Of a DNA stretch of 64,000 bases, positions 1-11,618 are shown piece after piece. The translations under genes and the position numbers were made by a program. Every line of letters begins with the position of its first letter. Position 1 is the stretch's first letter. The notes below the pieces were generated by a model that was not told the origin of the DNA, did no database searches, and was given only the letters and a program-made list of their open reading frames with translations. This stretch comes from Ceratopteris richardii. Taxonomy: Eukaryota; Streptophyta; Polypodiopsida; Polypodiales; Pteridaceae. Location of the stretch: contig CM035430.1 of the NCBI GenBank assembly GCA_020310875.1, forward strand, positions 98,012,366-98,076,365. The letters run 5' to 3'.

Positions 1-387
1 GAGTATGCAACAAGGCATGGAGAAAATGCGATTCACAAACAACCTCCATTTGCTACAAAAATCAGCGTGAAGATAGAAGACCTCAAAATATTTTTGAGAG
101 TTATCCCTTTAGGGTCACTTGTTTTTGTGAGATCAAAGTTTCGGAGCCATCTTGACCTCCATTTTGAGCCCGCAAGGTGGGGCCTGCAATAAAACTAGGT
201 CAGTTTCAAAAACTGTAACTTGCATTGTGTTCGGCAACACTCATATATTCCAGATCTAGAATTTCAAGCGATTCCGTGTACTGTTGATACACGAAAACTA
301 TGTTTTTCTGAGATCAAACTATCATATCATAGTGCAACAGTGTTCAAGCCGAAGTGCTGCTTGTAGTGTTGTGAATTGCTGCAAAAA
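1..387 (+). other. Copia A leader (5' LTR outside window)
   Basis: No gene is seen in this stretch. It lies directly upstream of the degraded gag start of Copia A (ATG at 388) and does not resemble that element's 3' LTR at 11240-11618. No TGGTATCAGAGC-type primer site is recognisable. It is best read as decayed 5' untranslated leader, with the 5' LTR before the window. Confidence 0.4.
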
Positions 388-1162
388 ATGGCAAACGCAG
401 ATGGAATGAGTTAGCTTATGCGTGATAAGCTGGACAAGAACAACTTCCATGCTTGGAGATTCAGAATGATGAATTTCTTGATGGGAAAAGGCTACTGGAA
501 GTACATCAAAGGAGAGAACGAAAATGCTCCATAGTTACCAGAGAGGAATCAGACTACAGAACAAATAAGAGCATATGAGGAATGGAATCAAGGAGCACGA
601 AAGGTAATGTATTGGCTATTTGTTAGCATATAGGATAGCATGATTGGGCACATATAGGATCCCAAGACTCCGAAAGAGGCTTAGAACAATTTGGTCACAT
701 TGTACAAGACCAATACAAAGACACGGAAATTGCAACTCAAGAACGAGTTGCATACATTGGAGAAAAAGAGCATGTCGGTAAGTGACTACACTCTGAAAAT
801 CAAAAGCATATGTGAGTCACTTGCATCTATTGGCGTGAATGTAGATGATGATGATAAGGTGGAAGTGTGCCTTCCTGGTTTAGGAGCTACATGTAAGTAG
901 TTGAGAACTTCTATACAGACCAGGGAAAATATTCTAAATTTTGCTGATTTGGTATCCATGCTGATTATTGAAGAAAAGAATCTTGGTGAGGATTCAAACT
1001 CCCAAGGAAAGACCACTTCTGAGCAGGTATTCTACTCTAGTAGAGGAAGAGGCAGGGGTAGAGGTTTTGGAAATGGAAGAGGAAACAGTAACCAAAACCA
1101 AGGTCAACAACAGAATCATGCAGGAGGAAGAGGAAAATTTCGAGACAGGGGCAGCCAAAGAG
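388..1162 (+). pseudogene. Copia A gag, N-terminal part, broken
   Basis: Conceptual translation from the ATG at 388 gives a Copia-type (UBN2-like) Gag: a KLDKNNFHAWRFRM-like start, then MNFLMGKGYWKYI, a helical region with KTRKLQLKNELHTLEKKSMS, and an Arg-Gly-rich stretch at about 1040-1140. Several in-frame stops (for example near 405, 530, 630 and 898) make it non-functional. The reading frame runs into the terminus of Copia B at 1163 and resumes after it at 7264 with the zinc knuckle. The same 5 bp (AAGAG) stand on both sides, so this is one gene split by an insertion. In life Gag would assemble the cytoplasmic virus-like particle. Confidence 0.85.
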
Positions 1163-1962
1163 TGTTGGAGGATAAACACTCCTATGTGCACAACAAAAGC
1201 AAATGAACCCTCCTAGGATCCTGAAATTTTTCAGACATAAGCTCTGTATTTTTTGAGTTTCTCTGAGTATATGCAGAGACTGAAAATGAAATTTTGCATG
1301 CATAAACTAGACTTTAAGATCTTTCAAATGAGAGTAAAATCACTCCATTTGGACACTGGATGCTGCCTCAACTAGCTGCAACAAAACAGATAACTTGATC
1401 TCTTCACATAGTATGAGCTAACTAGACAGACACTGTTCTGGTCATTTCTCTGCACATGTGCAGGCACTGAACCTGAGACTTATACCAGCCAAAGTAGAAC
1501 TTATAAGCTTTCCAATAAGACAAAAATCATTGCAAATCGATTCCGGATGAAGGAGAAACAACAATTACAAGACCGGGGGGTCTGCCAAAAACATCTAGAT
1601 AGATAGAGTGTGTAAAAGTGAAATCTCTACAAAATATGCAGAGAACAGCTAGTAGGGGGTGTGCTTAAGCAAGGGGGCAGCTTGGGCACGTATTTCCACG
1701 ACTCTAAGTCATAATACAACTCATTAGAGGTTTTAAAGACCTCATACTAACCTCTTTAACCAATCAAAAGCATATACATGTCAAAAGTGAGGTCCAATCA
1801 CATCAAGAGGTGAGCTAAATCTTCTCTAATCAAATTCTTTCCATTATGGGCATGATTTGATGCCTCCAACTCGTGGAAATCAGCCTCCTTTGATTGTGGA
1901 TGATGTGGAAGGTTCAATTTGGGGCATGTTCCCACACTCTTGAGCTTGAAAAACTTTCAACA
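1163..1962 (-). repeat. Copia B 3' LTR
   Basis: An 800-bp direct repeat of 6465-7263. It begins TGTTGG and ends CAACA on the plus strand, and abuts the polypurine tract of the element. It contains no supported gene. Confidence 0.96.
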
Positions 1963-1979
1963 CTCCCCCTCAAGCTCAA
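1963..1979 (-). other. Copia B polypurine tract
   Basis: On the minus strand the sequence TTGAGCTTGAGGGGGAG directly precedes the LTR start TGTTGAAAG. This is the expected plus-strand DNA primer. Copia A has the same tract at 11222-11239. Confidence 0.9.
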
Positions 1980-1998
1980 GTCTTTTTCCTTCGTTGCT

Positions 1999-3728
1999 TC
2001 AACCTATGTCTCTTATGTTGATTGCTTCCTTGAATCCTCCAAGCTTTGTACCTTCAAGAAACTTTGTCATCATGTCTGCAACCTGCATATTAGTGTTCAC
2101 ATACCTTATATCTAGCTCTTTTGCCATCACCTTTTCTCTAACGAAGTGGTAATGAACCTCTATGTGCTTGCTCCTTGCATGAAACATGGGATTGTTAGCT
2201 AGATAGATGCTTGAAATGTTCTCTCCATAAAGAGGAAACTCCTCCACTTCTACTTCCAAGTCCTTAAGTAGCTTCTTAAGCCATAATAGCTCACATGTAG
2301 CCAATGCTAAACCTCTGTACTCAGCCTCTGTGGATGAAAGAGCAACAGTGGGTTGCTTCTTAGAGCTCCAAGAGATCACTTTTGTACCTATCATGAAAAC
2401 ATAACCCGATGTACTCCTTCGAACATCCTTGCTACCTGCCCAATCAGCATCACTATATCCTTTGACACTGTTAGATCAGCATCATATGAGTAAAATAGAC
2501 CTTGGTTGATGGTGTGCTTGATGTAACGAAGCACCTTTCTTGCCGCCATAAGATGATCATGAGTAGGTGCATGCAAAAATTGAGAGAGAACATCTACTAC
2601 ATATGCAAGATCAGGTCTAGTGAATGTAGCATAAATTAATGAACCAATTATGCTTCTATATAGTGTAATATCTTGTATAGCCTCTCCTTGACCTGCAACC
2701 AACTTTGTATTGGGCTCCATGGGCTAAGAAAGTGGCTTACAACCACTCATACCAAACTTGTATAGCACATCCAACAAGTATTTTCTTTGAATCAAGAAGA
2801 TGCCATTGTGTGCATAGATTACCTCTATTCCCAAGAAGTATTTTAGTGTTCCAAGATCAGATATCTTGAACTCCTTTCCTAGCTTTGATTTGATATCTTT
2901 AATACCTGCAATATCACTTCCTGTGATGATCAAATCGTCCACATAGATGCATATGTATACCGTCTTGTCTCCTTGCTTCTTCATGTAAAGTGATGGATCT
3001 GCAACACTTTCTTTGTATCCACAACTTGATAAATAATCCACTAACCTCTGATTCCAGGCCCTTGGGGCTTGCTTTAGTCCATATAGTGCTTTCCTTAGCT
3101 TGCAAACATGATTTGGGTACCTCATACTAGCGAATCCTTGAGGTTGGCTCATGTAGACTACTTCTTCAAGCTCTCCATTGAGGAAGGCATTCTTCACATC
3201 CAACTGATATAAGCTCCATTTCCTTGATGTGGCCACTGCAATCAAAGTCCTAATTGTTGGCATCTTGGCTATGGGGCTGAAAGTTTCATCATAATCTATC
3301 CCGTAGCTTTGGGAGAAGCCTTTCGCCACCAACCTTGCTTTGTACCTAGCAATGGAACCATCTGAATTTCTTTTAATTTTGTAAACCCACTTATTACCTA
3401 TCACCTTCATGCCTTCTTGAGCTGGTACCAAGCTCCAAGTATGGTTCTCATCAAGTGCTTTGAGCTCTTCCTTCATTGCCTCTTGCCATTCCTTGCAATC
3501 CTTAGCTTCTTCATAACTAGTTGGTTCTTTGTCCTTGATTACCTGAGTCATGTATGCATAATGCTTTGCAATGAAATTATCATATGTTAACCTTTGTACT
3601 AGATATCTTACTCTTGAAGACCTTCTTTCACTTCCTTTAGGTGTGGTTGCCATCTTCTTTCTTTGTTTTGCCACTCCTGGAGTTTGAATTTCTTCTATCT
3701 CTTCATCTTCCAACATGCTCTCGTCCAC
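1999..3728 (-). pseudogene. Copia B reverse transcriptase and RNase H
   Basis: The segment 2724-3728 encodes a Copia RT. It starts in the IN-RT linker (SSRVRYLVQRLTYDNF) and continues through [36 protein letters not shown] and the catalytic [12 protein letters not shown]. The frame is lost at 2724 ('KPLS' then stop), resumes at 2720-2391 (SLIYATFTRPDLAY), and shifts again before 2394-1999 ([39 protein letters not shown]), which is RNase H. The YVDD aspartates survive. The breaks are a stop near 2724 and a frame change near 2400-2480, where the DADWAG-like RNase H motif is disrupted. The product would copy element RNA in the particle. Confidence 0.93.
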
Positions 3729-4771
3729 ATAGCTTCCTTCTTCAACTGAAATCTTGTCCTTGCCTTTGACTTTGCTTTCTTCAGAGCTAGTCTCTCTTTC
3801 CCTAAGCCTTCCACTCCATGGTGAGGGTGTCCTTGTGTTGCTGAGTTGCTTGGACCACTCAAATCCATGCTTTCTTGAACTCTATCATCATTCTTCAAAT
3901 CTGTCTCACCTATGTCTTCAACCTGCAATGGACTTGTGCATGCATACCAAGGCTTCAACTCATCAAAGACAACATCCCTACTTACCTTCAGTTCCTTGGT
4001 GATGGGATTATAGCATTTATACCCCTTTTTTTCCATAGAATATCCCAAAAAAATACACCTTTCAGATTTGGCATCTAACTTTGACCTCAACTCTTGAGGT
4101 ACATGTACATAGCATATACAACCAAAGATTCTAAGATGTGAAATGCAAGGTTTTCTTCCACTCCATGCTTCCTCAAGGGTTAGATGATGTATACCTGATG
4201 TAGGACATCTATTCATGATGTATGTGGCTGTATAGGTAGCCTCTCCCCAATAACAATGCGGCATATTCATTTCGTTGAGCATACACCTTGCTACCTCTGC
4301 TATGTGTCTGTTCTTTCTCTCTGCTACCCCATTTTGTTGAGGGGTATACCTGCATGTAAATTGTCTTTTGATGCCATTGACCTGCAAAAATTCAGAAAAT
4401 TCATGGGAGAAATACTCTCCCCCTCCATCGGATCTCAAAGTTTTGATGAACTTGCCAGATTCCTTTTCCACCTGTGCTTTGAATTTCTTGAAGTAGTGGA
4501 ACACATCTGATTTGTTTCTAATGCAATACAACCACACTTTCCTTGAAAAGTCATCAATGAAGGTTACAAAATACCTATTTCCAACAAGGGATGCTTCTCT
4601 TGTTGGACCCCAAACATCCGTGTGAATGAGGTCTAAAACATTTGCACTTACATAGGTACTCTTCTTGAAGGGCAGCCTTGATTGTTTTCCTTGTTGGCAA
4701 GCTACACAAATTTCATGCAACATTTTAGATGTAAAATTTGGTAGGCCTCTTACCAAGCTCCTCCTTTGCAT
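3695..4771 (-). pseudogene. Copia B integrase
   Basis: Copia integrase core. It has ICVACQQGKQSRLPF (end of the zinc module), LIHTDVWGPTRE with the first catalytic Asp, LRSDGGGEYF with the second, and YTPQQNGVAERKNRH with the Glu. It continues through ATYIMNRCPTSGIH and CIFLGYSMEKKGYKCYNP into the C-terminal region. All three DDE residues are present. The upstream join to gag-PR is broken near 4775-4797 by a stop after LWHK plus a frame change. The downstream frame overlaps the RT ORF in another frame at 3695-3728, so another small indel lies there. The enzyme would insert the DNA copy and leave a 5-bp duplication. Confidence 0.92.
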
Positions 4772-4796
4772 GTCTTTGTAGGTTGATGTGACCTAT

Positions 4797-6218
4797 TCAT
4801 TTATGCCATAGATCCAAATTTGCTATCCTCTTGTCTCCATATGTGACATACATTGAATGGTGTGGCTGATTTATGTCCATTGTGAACATTCTCCCTTGCT
4901 TTTTTCCTTTTGCTATGAGCTTGAAACCTGCCCTTGGATCCTCAACAAAACATCCTCTTTCATTGAACCTAACTTGATAGCCTTTTTCTACCATTTGGCC
5001 TACCGAAATCAAGTTTTTGGTAATAGTAGGGACATGTAATACCTCTGATAAGCACTTTGCTCTTTGATTTCCTTCCAAACTGATATCTCCCACATGTTGA
5101 ATGATATGCTCTGAGTTATCACCTGTTTCCAGATGCCCTTGATGCTTTGGGACCTGCAAATTACTAAAAAATTCCTTTCGACATGACATATGATTGCTAC
5201 ATCCATTGTCTACATACCATACATCTTCACTAGCTTGAGTTGTATCTTCACCATACCTCATGGCAAGTAAATAATCATTCCCTTGGCTGGATGATGTGTT
5301 TGCATAATTACCTTGCCCTCTATAATTGTTGTTGTTGTTTTGATTCCCTTGTCTTTGAGCTCTATGATAGCATTCATTTGCAAAATGACCGGGCTTACCG
5401 CATACAAAGCATGCATTTGAAGTGGCTTGTCCTCTTCCACCAAATCTTGCACCTCTTCCTCTATTTGTGGCTCTTCCACCTCTTTGACCTACATTTTCTT
5501 GTTGTCCTTGACCTCCTTGGTTGCTTTGATATCTTCCTCTTCCTCTTGAAGCACCTCGGTTGTGTCTTCCTCTTCCTCTACCTGCATACAACAATTGCCC
5601 TTGGCTATCCTTGGCGTTATGACCACCAAGGTTCATCTCCTCTGTCACCATGAGAGTGATTAGTTGATCAAAATCAGGAAGAGAGTCCCTTACATACACT
5701 GAAGTTGTGAAAGCCCTCCATTTTTCATCATCCCTAAGTCCATTTAGGGTGTGGGCGACAAGATCGTCATCATCTAGGGCACAACCGATTGACCCTAGTG
5801 CATCTACAAGCTCTTTAACCTTTAATATGTAATCATTAGCACCTTGAGAGGGGATTTTTCTAATATTATTTAGCTCATTCTTGAGCTGAATTTTTCTAGC
5901 TTTTGTGGAGGTTGAGTACAATCTCTCCAAGCACTCCCACACCTTCTTCGATGTATCCAAATCTTGAATATGCCCTACCATAGAGTTGCTAATATGCTGA
6001 GATAAAATGAAAATGACCCTTTTGTCCCTTTCATCCCACTCTCTTACTGCTCTTCTGTGGTCATTGGTTGGATTTACCTCATCTATGCAGGGTTTTGGCT
6101 CTCCACCACTCACAAGTCCCCACAAACCTTTCCCCATCAAAAAATTGCTTATTCTAAATCGCCACGGTTGGTAGTTTCCTTTTTCGAGCTTCTCAATCTG
6201 AGCATTGAGATCAGCCAT
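4797..6218 (-). pseudogene. Copia B gag and protease
   Basis: A 473-residue open frame starting MADLNAQIEKLEKGNYQPW. Residues 1 to about 200 are UBN2-type Gag (MGKGLWGLV, ARKIQLKNELNNIRK). An Arg-Gly-rich linker follows, then a zinc knuckle CFVCGKPGHFANEC (CX2CX4HX4C). The retropepsin reads WYVDNGCSNHMS where relatives in this window have DSG: the residue after the catalytic Asp is Asn, consistent with one G-to-A change. The frame then covers VPTITKNLISVGQMVEKG and ends at LDLWHK with TGA. The ATG at 6218 fits relatives and lies about 230 bp after the primer site. With the altered active site and broken junction I treat it as non-functional. Confidence 0.93.
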
Positions 6219-6450
6219 GGTGCCTCCTAACTCTTTTGAACCTCCCCTTGATGCAATGAAGTTGAAAAGGATGGCTTTTACCTCAAAAAATAGAGCTACT
6301 CCTCTTGATGAAGCTTCATCTTTGATTTGATGATGTATTTGCTTCCCCTTGTTGTTGATGTGCCCGTTCTTTGCTTCCTTCCTTCAAACTTTGATGAAGT
6401 CTTTATTTCACTTCAGTAGCTCCTTCATCTCTCTTTGATACTCCACTTAT

Positions 6451-6463
6451 AGCTCTGATACCA
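6451..6463 (-). other. Copia B primer binding site (initiator Met tRNA)
   Basis: The minus strand reads TGGTATCAGAGCT one base after the 5' LTR end. It is complementary to the 3' end of plant initiator methionine tRNA, the usual Copia primer. The 6219-6450 leader between it and the gag start holds no other feature. Confidence 0.92.
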
Positions 6464-6464
6464 C

Positions 6465-7263
6465 TGTTGGAGGATAAACACTCCTATGTGCACAACAAAA
6501 GCAAATGAACCCTCCTAGGATCCTGAAATTTTTCAGACATAAGCTCTATATTTTCTGAGTTTCTCTGAGTATATGCAGAGACTGAAAATGAAATTTTGCA
6601 GGCATAAACTAGACTTTAAGATATTTCAAATGAGAGTAAAATCACTCCATTTGGACACTGGATGCTGCCTCCACTAGCTGCAACAAAACAGATAACTTGA
6701 TCTCTTCACACAATATGAGCTAACTAGACAGACATTGTTCTGGTCATTTCTCTGCACATGTGCAGGCACTGAACCTGAGACTTATACCAGCCAAAGTAGA
6801 ACTTATAAGCTTTCCAATAAGACAAAAATCATTGCAAATGGATTCCGGATGAAGGAGAAACAACAATTACAAGACCGGGGGGTCTGCCAAAAACATCTAG
6901 ATAGATAGAGTGTGTAAAAGTGAAATTTCTACAAAATATGCAGAGAACAGCTAGTAGGGGGTGTGCTTAAGCAAGGGGGCAGCTTGGGCACGTATTTCCA
7001 CGACTCTAAGTCATAATACAACTCATTAGAGGTTTTAAAGACCTCATACTAACCTCTTTAACCAATCAAAAGCATATACATGTCAAAAGTGAGGTCCAAT
7101 CACATCAAGAGGTGAGCTAAATCTTCTCTAATCAAATTCTTTCCATTATGGGCATGATTTGATGCCTCCAACTCATGGAAATCAGCCTCCTTTGATTGTG
7201 GATGATGTGGAAGGTTCAATTTGGGGCATGTCCCACACTCTTGAGCTTGAAAAACTTTCAACA
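6465..7263 (-). repeat. Copia B 5' LTR
   Basis: A 799-bp direct repeat of 1163-1962, ending CAACA at 7263 and followed by the duplicated target AAGAG. It would carry the element promoter on the minus strand. I did not identify a clear TATA box. Confidence 0.96.
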
Positions 7264-8219
7264 AAGAGGTCGTAGAAATTTCCAAAGAAATGATTCAGGT
7301 AATGATAGTAAAGCATGCTGGAATTGTGGTAAACCTGGACACTTTGAACGTGATTGCAGGTTGAAGAATCAAAATAACAGAAGGCAGCAAAACAACTATG
7401 CATCCACAAGTACAAATGATTCTGAGAAGTTGTTCATGGTTCAACATCACATGATGAATACGATGTCTGCTGATGTTTTAAAATCGAATGATAATGTCTG
7501 GTATCTTGATTCAGGTGCTTCAAATCAAATGACGAGTCATGCAGAATGGTTTAGTACTTTGTAGAAATTGCCAGTTCTTGGATATGTTGAAACAGGTGAT
7601 GACACATCACATCCTATTGAGCATACAGGAAACATAGCACTATCGATGGAGGATAGAAAGGTAAAACATCTTGCTGATGTGCTGCATGTTCCAAATATAA
7701 CAAAGAATCTGGTTTTTGTTGGACAAATGGTTGACTAGGGATTACAAGTCAGGTTCAATGCTGATTCATGAAAGAGAAGAGTGAGTTGTTCACTCACTTC
7801 CAGAATTTTAAATCTATGGTGGAAAAGAAGATAGGGAAGTACATTCAAACATTAAGATCTGATGGAGGAGGTGAATACATGTCAAATGAGTTCAATAGTT
7901 TTCTAAAAAATCATGGAATTCGGCATCAGTTTTCATGCAGGTACACACCACAGCAGAATGGCGTTGCTGAATGCAAAAATAGACATATTGCAGAAATAGC
8001 AAGAGCCTTGATGGCCGAGAAGAATATGCCTCATTGTTATTGGGAAGAAGTTGTGCATACTGCTGTATATATCATGAACAGAACTCCGACTGCTTCTGTA
8101 CATCAAGTTACACCTGAAGAGAAGTTTACAGGTAAAAAGCCAAACTTATCACATCTAAAAGTTTTTGGTTGTATTGCATATGCACATGTTCCAGATGAAT
8201 TGAGGATGAGCTTGATCTG
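7264..8219 (+). pseudogene. Copia A gag knuckle, protease and partial integrase
   Basis: Continuation of the Copia A frame after Copia B. It holds the zinc knuckle CWNCGKPGHFERDC, then VWYLDSGASNQMTS (retropepsin DSG intact) to about 7563 and a stop. Decayed VKHLADVLHVPNITKNLV follows. Near 7767 the sequence jumps straight into integrase (MKEKSELFTHFQNFKSM), so the GAG-pre-integrase zinc module and the first catalytic Asp segment are deleted. What remains has LRSDGGGEYM and TPQQNGVAECKNRH, then IMNRTPTASVH, and stops at 8218. An inactive relic. Confidence 0.9.
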
Positions 8220-9174
8220 AAAGCAGAGATATGGTATTTGATGAAATGTCAAGCTTCTATGCAGATGACAAGTGAAGGTGAGCAGAGATATGGTATTTGA
8301 TGAAATGTCAAGCTTCTATGCAGATGCCAAAGAAGGACTAAATCTGGAACCAAATGACAAAGAAAATGCTGAAAAATCAAGTGCAGAATCTCAAGTTTTA
8401 AGTGGACGGATGCATCACCAGGCAATAGTTCCAACTCAATTCCATGGAGTGGAAGACTACATGGAAATTTCACTCCAGCAAATTCATCAAATACATCCAA
8501 GAAAGGTAAAGAAAAGCTTCCTGCTGGTCATAAAACATGTGTAGGTTTTGAAGACGTTGATGGAGATTCAAGCGATTCAGAAAAGAGTCTTGACGAGGAA
8601 TTTGGATTGCCCTCTGTGAAGACTCCAGGAGTAAGAAGGGCACATGCAGATGATACAAGAAGTGACCCATGACCAAGAAGATCTGGGAGGATGCGGAATC
8701 CAGTGCAACGATTGACATATGATAGTTACATGGCTCGTCATTGTGCCTACATGACAAAGGTAATACAAGATGATGACAAAGGTAATACAAGATGCTGAAC
8801 CTTCTTGCTTTGAAGATGCAATTGGAATTGAAGATTGGGAAAAAGCTATGGATGAGGAGATGGCTGCACTTTATGGAAATGATACATGGAAGCTGGTTCC
8901 ATTGCCGCAAGGAAAGAAACCCATAGGCTGCAAATGGGTTTACAAGGTAAAGCATAATGCTAATGGTAGCATAAGCAGGTATAAAGCACGATTGGTAGCT
9001 AAAGGATATGCACAAACATATGGCATTGATTATGAGGAAACATTCAGCCCTGTAGCTAAAATGTATACTGTCATAACACTTGTTGCATTAGCTACAGCAA
9101 AAGGATGGACTTTGCATCAGTGGATGTGAAGAATGCTTTCCTACATGGTGAGTTACAGGAAGAAGTATATATAG
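8220..9174 (+). pseudogene. Copia A integrase end and start of RT
   Basis: The segment begins with a local tandem duplication: about 45 bp, 8222-8266 repeated at 8281-8325, encoding DMVFDEMSSFYAD. It then runs through a decayed IN-RT linker to 8770-9129, a recognisable RT N-terminus (IEDWEKAMDEEMAAL, GCKWVYKVKHNANGS, FSPVAKMYTVI). A second small duplication of 22 bp lies at 8752-8794 (ATGACAAAGG...). The frame breaks at 9129, just after LHQW, and the DVKNAFLHGEL motif continues in another frame up to the solo LTR at 9180. Confidence 0.85.
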
Positions 9175-9179
9175 ACCAG

Positions 9180-10074
9180 TGTGTACTTGAGCCGCAATGA
9201 CTCAAGGACTTGTACCAATGAGACTATACCTCGATTGCCATACAAGTGCATATAGTGGAGTTCCTTTCACACATTTAATTATCAATCCTAAGGAGTGACT
9301 TACCAAGCGTATGAAGACATGTGCACACGTGATAGAAAATGAAGTGAGTTAGCTATTCAAGCATGAGAAAAGACTAATACTACCCACACCTACTGAAAAA
9401 CTGGAAGTGTTGCCGCAAGCCTCTTTTCAGCAGTTTTGGTTTTTTGAGGGTTTCTCCCCGCCCAGAACTCCGAACATAGGCAATAGGGTACTCGTTTCGA
9501 AGCTCTCGACGAGACGAATCCAACGGTAGTGGTTTCACTCAATTCTGACCACCCTGCTGCAAGTTATGGCAGAAACAGTGAATTACGGGAATTGCTAACA
9601 CCCGCGTTTTTGCTCCTCCTAGCTTACGCACGCACTACAGCCACTCAAAACAAGGGGGAAGGGGTAGACAACAGTCCTACACTTGCATTTCAAACATCAC
9701 ACACACATACATGAGCAAAATGAAGATCAAAATCAGCAAGAAAGAGGCAAACTCGAAATTTCAGAAGTGCTCTTCTTCACAATGACAAGAAGTCCTTTAC
9801 AATGAGTCACTTTTGACTTATATACTAGTGCCCTAAGTTTGGTCCTTTCACACAAGAGACCGGCACTTTATTCACTAAAATGCTAACTTCCTACTAATGT
9901 ACATGGGTAATTCACTAATCTTCTGATGGGATGCATCTAGAGGACTCCTCTAGTGCATTTACAACGGAAAATATATACAAAAGTGGTTATGTTACAAAAA
10001 TTTGTGTGTCCAAATCGGAAAAATTTGGGGCCCGTCTTTTTTCTCTGCTTTCTGCGCTCTTTAGCTCTGCAACA
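9180..10074 (-). repeat. Solo LTR of the Gypsy C family
   Basis: An 895-bp segment starting TGTGTACTTGAG and ending CTCTGCAACA. It is flanked by a perfect 5-bp duplication ACCAG (9175-9179 and 10075-10079) and interrupts the RT of Copia A. It is a diverged copy of the Gypsy C LTRs at 40871-41747 and 56879-57769: shared blocks include CAAGTGCATATAGTGG, CACAAGAGACCGGCACTTTA, GATGCATCTAGAGGACTCCT and the terminal CTCTGCAACA. No internal sequence remains, so it most likely arose by LTR-LTR recombination. Orientation matches Gypsy C (sense on minus). Confidence 0.95.
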
Positions 10075-11239
10075 ACCAGCCACAAGGATATGAAGATTCA
10101 AAGCATCCAGAATATGTTTGCAGGTTGCAAAAGTCTTTGTATGGGCTGAAGCAAGCCCCTCGTGCATGGCATGCAAGGGTTGATGATTACTTAACCAGCA
10201 TTGGGTTTTCTATGTGTGATGCAGATCACTCACTATATGCAAGGAAGGGTGATGATGGCATCACTATTGTGGATATTTATGTTGATGACCTGATTGTAGG
10301 TGGTGATAATGAAGGAAGCATCAAAGAGGTAAAGCAACTTCTTATGCAGGAATTTGACATGAAAGATCTTGGTGTGTTGCGATATTTCTTGGGCATTGAG
10401 TTTATACATACAGAAACAGGTATACAGATGTCGTAAAGGTAATATGCCTTGAATATGTTGCAAAAGTATGGTATGGCTGATTGTAAGCCAATTTCTATGC
10501 CATTAGATCAGAATTTGAAGTTCAATACTACATCAGGTGAAGCATTGGAAAATGCTACTATGTACAATAAAATTATGGGAAGTCTTATATATCTCACAAT
10601 TACAAGGCCTGATCTAAGTTATATTGTTGGACTTGAAAGTCAATTTATGCAGCTTCCTAGGAAGCCACATTTGGATGATCTGAGGTGCACTCTACGTTAT
10701 GTGAGTGCTACTTTGGATTATGCATTGTTTTATGAGGCTGGTGTAGATTTGCAGGTTTATGGATACACTGATGCAGATTGGTCTAGTAGCATTCCAGATA
10801 GAAGATCTACTAGTGGTTTTCTATTCTCACTTGGGAGTGCAGCTATTACATGGAGCAGCAAGAAGCAACCCACTGTTGTTTTGTTGAATACAGAGGCTGA
10901 GTATAGAGGTGCTGCAATGGCAGCATGTGAGGCATCATGGCTGGAGATGTTACTTGCAGATTTAGGTGTGGAAATGCAAAAGCCTATCAATATTTATTGC
11001 GATAATCTTAGCAGCATACAGTTAGCACGGAATCCTGTTTTCCATGCTAGAACAAAGCATATTGAGGTACATTATCACTTCATCAGAGAGAAGGTATTAG
11101 CAGGTGATATTGATCTTCTTTATGTGAGAACAGATGAGCAGGTTGCTGATATTTTCACCAAAGCACTTGGAGTTGAGAAGTTGAAGAAGTTTTGGGAGAT
11201 GCTTGGATTACAGGATATGGCATTGAGCTTGAGGGGGAG
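10075..11239 (+). pseudogene. Copia A RT C-terminus and RNase H
   Basis: The Copia A frame resumes after the solo LTR with QPQGYEDSKHPEYVC, then [12 protein letters not shown] and catalytic VDIYVDDLIVGG, and stops near 10436. From 10449 it continues NMLQKYGMADCKPISMPLDQN and SLIYLTITRPDLSYIV. RNase H follows ([66 protein letters not shown]). The C-terminal codons overlap the polypurine tract and the open frame ends only inside the LTR (11279). The YVDD and RNase H aspartates are visible, but the polyprotein is broken in many places. Confidence 0.92.
11222..11239 (+). other. Copia A polypurine tract
   Basis: ATTGAGCTTGAGGGGGAG directly before the TGTTGAG start of the LTR. It is identical in its core to that of Copia B. 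Confidence 0.88.
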
Positions 11240-11618
11240 TGTTGAGATATCAAGCTCAACATGTGATGATCCAGGATGACACGTACCAGTTTTTTGTTTC
11301 TCTGACATGTATAGTGGTCACGCCAGTATATGTCAGGGATATTTCATTGAGCTTTATTAGATTTATCTATCGATAGTGATGGCACATTTGTTTCTTGCCA
11401 GCTCACTCATTCACGGACATTACATTTTTCCTTATGTACTAATCTTTATATATTGCACTTGTTGTATTCTTGTTTTTAGGTCATTCTTGTACATTCCTTT
11501 TTATGTAATAGAAGAAGAAGAAGATCATTCTTCTTTGCCTCAATGTGTGTGTGTGTGTGCTTCTCCTTGAGAGTGAGAGTGTGTGTGAGCTCTCTTCCTT
11601 ATCTCCTTCCTCGTGACA
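11240..11618 (+). repeat. Copia A 3' LTR
   Basis: A 379-bp segment starting TGTTGAGATATC after the polypurine tract and ending TCGTGACA. Immediately after it the sequence becomes RNase H of a different Copia, which fixes the right border. The 5' copy is outside the window, so the pair cannot be compared. A (GT)n run lies near 11545-11558. Confidence 0.8.

Larger units (their letters stand above)
1163..7263 (-). mobile_element. Copia B, complete nested LTR retrotransposon
   Basis: A 6.1 kb Ty1/Copia element read on the minus strand. Two LTRs of about 800 bp (1163-1962 and 6465-7263) start TGTTG and end CAACA and differ at roughly a dozen sites by eye. The duplication AAGAG flanks it (1158-1162 and 7264-7268). 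The primer site for initiator-Met tRNA lies at 6451-6463 and the polypurine tract at 1963-1979. Internal order in sense is gag-PR, IN, RT, RH, which defines Copia. Frameshifts and stops interrupt pol, so it is not autonomous now. It landed in the gag of Copia A, an element with a near-identical polypurine tract, so the two are related. Confidence 0.97.

Noticed and set aside
5240..5653. Plus-strand 137-codon Leu/Phe-rich ORF
   Set aside because: Antisense to the Arg-Gly-rich part of Copia B gag; no independent support.
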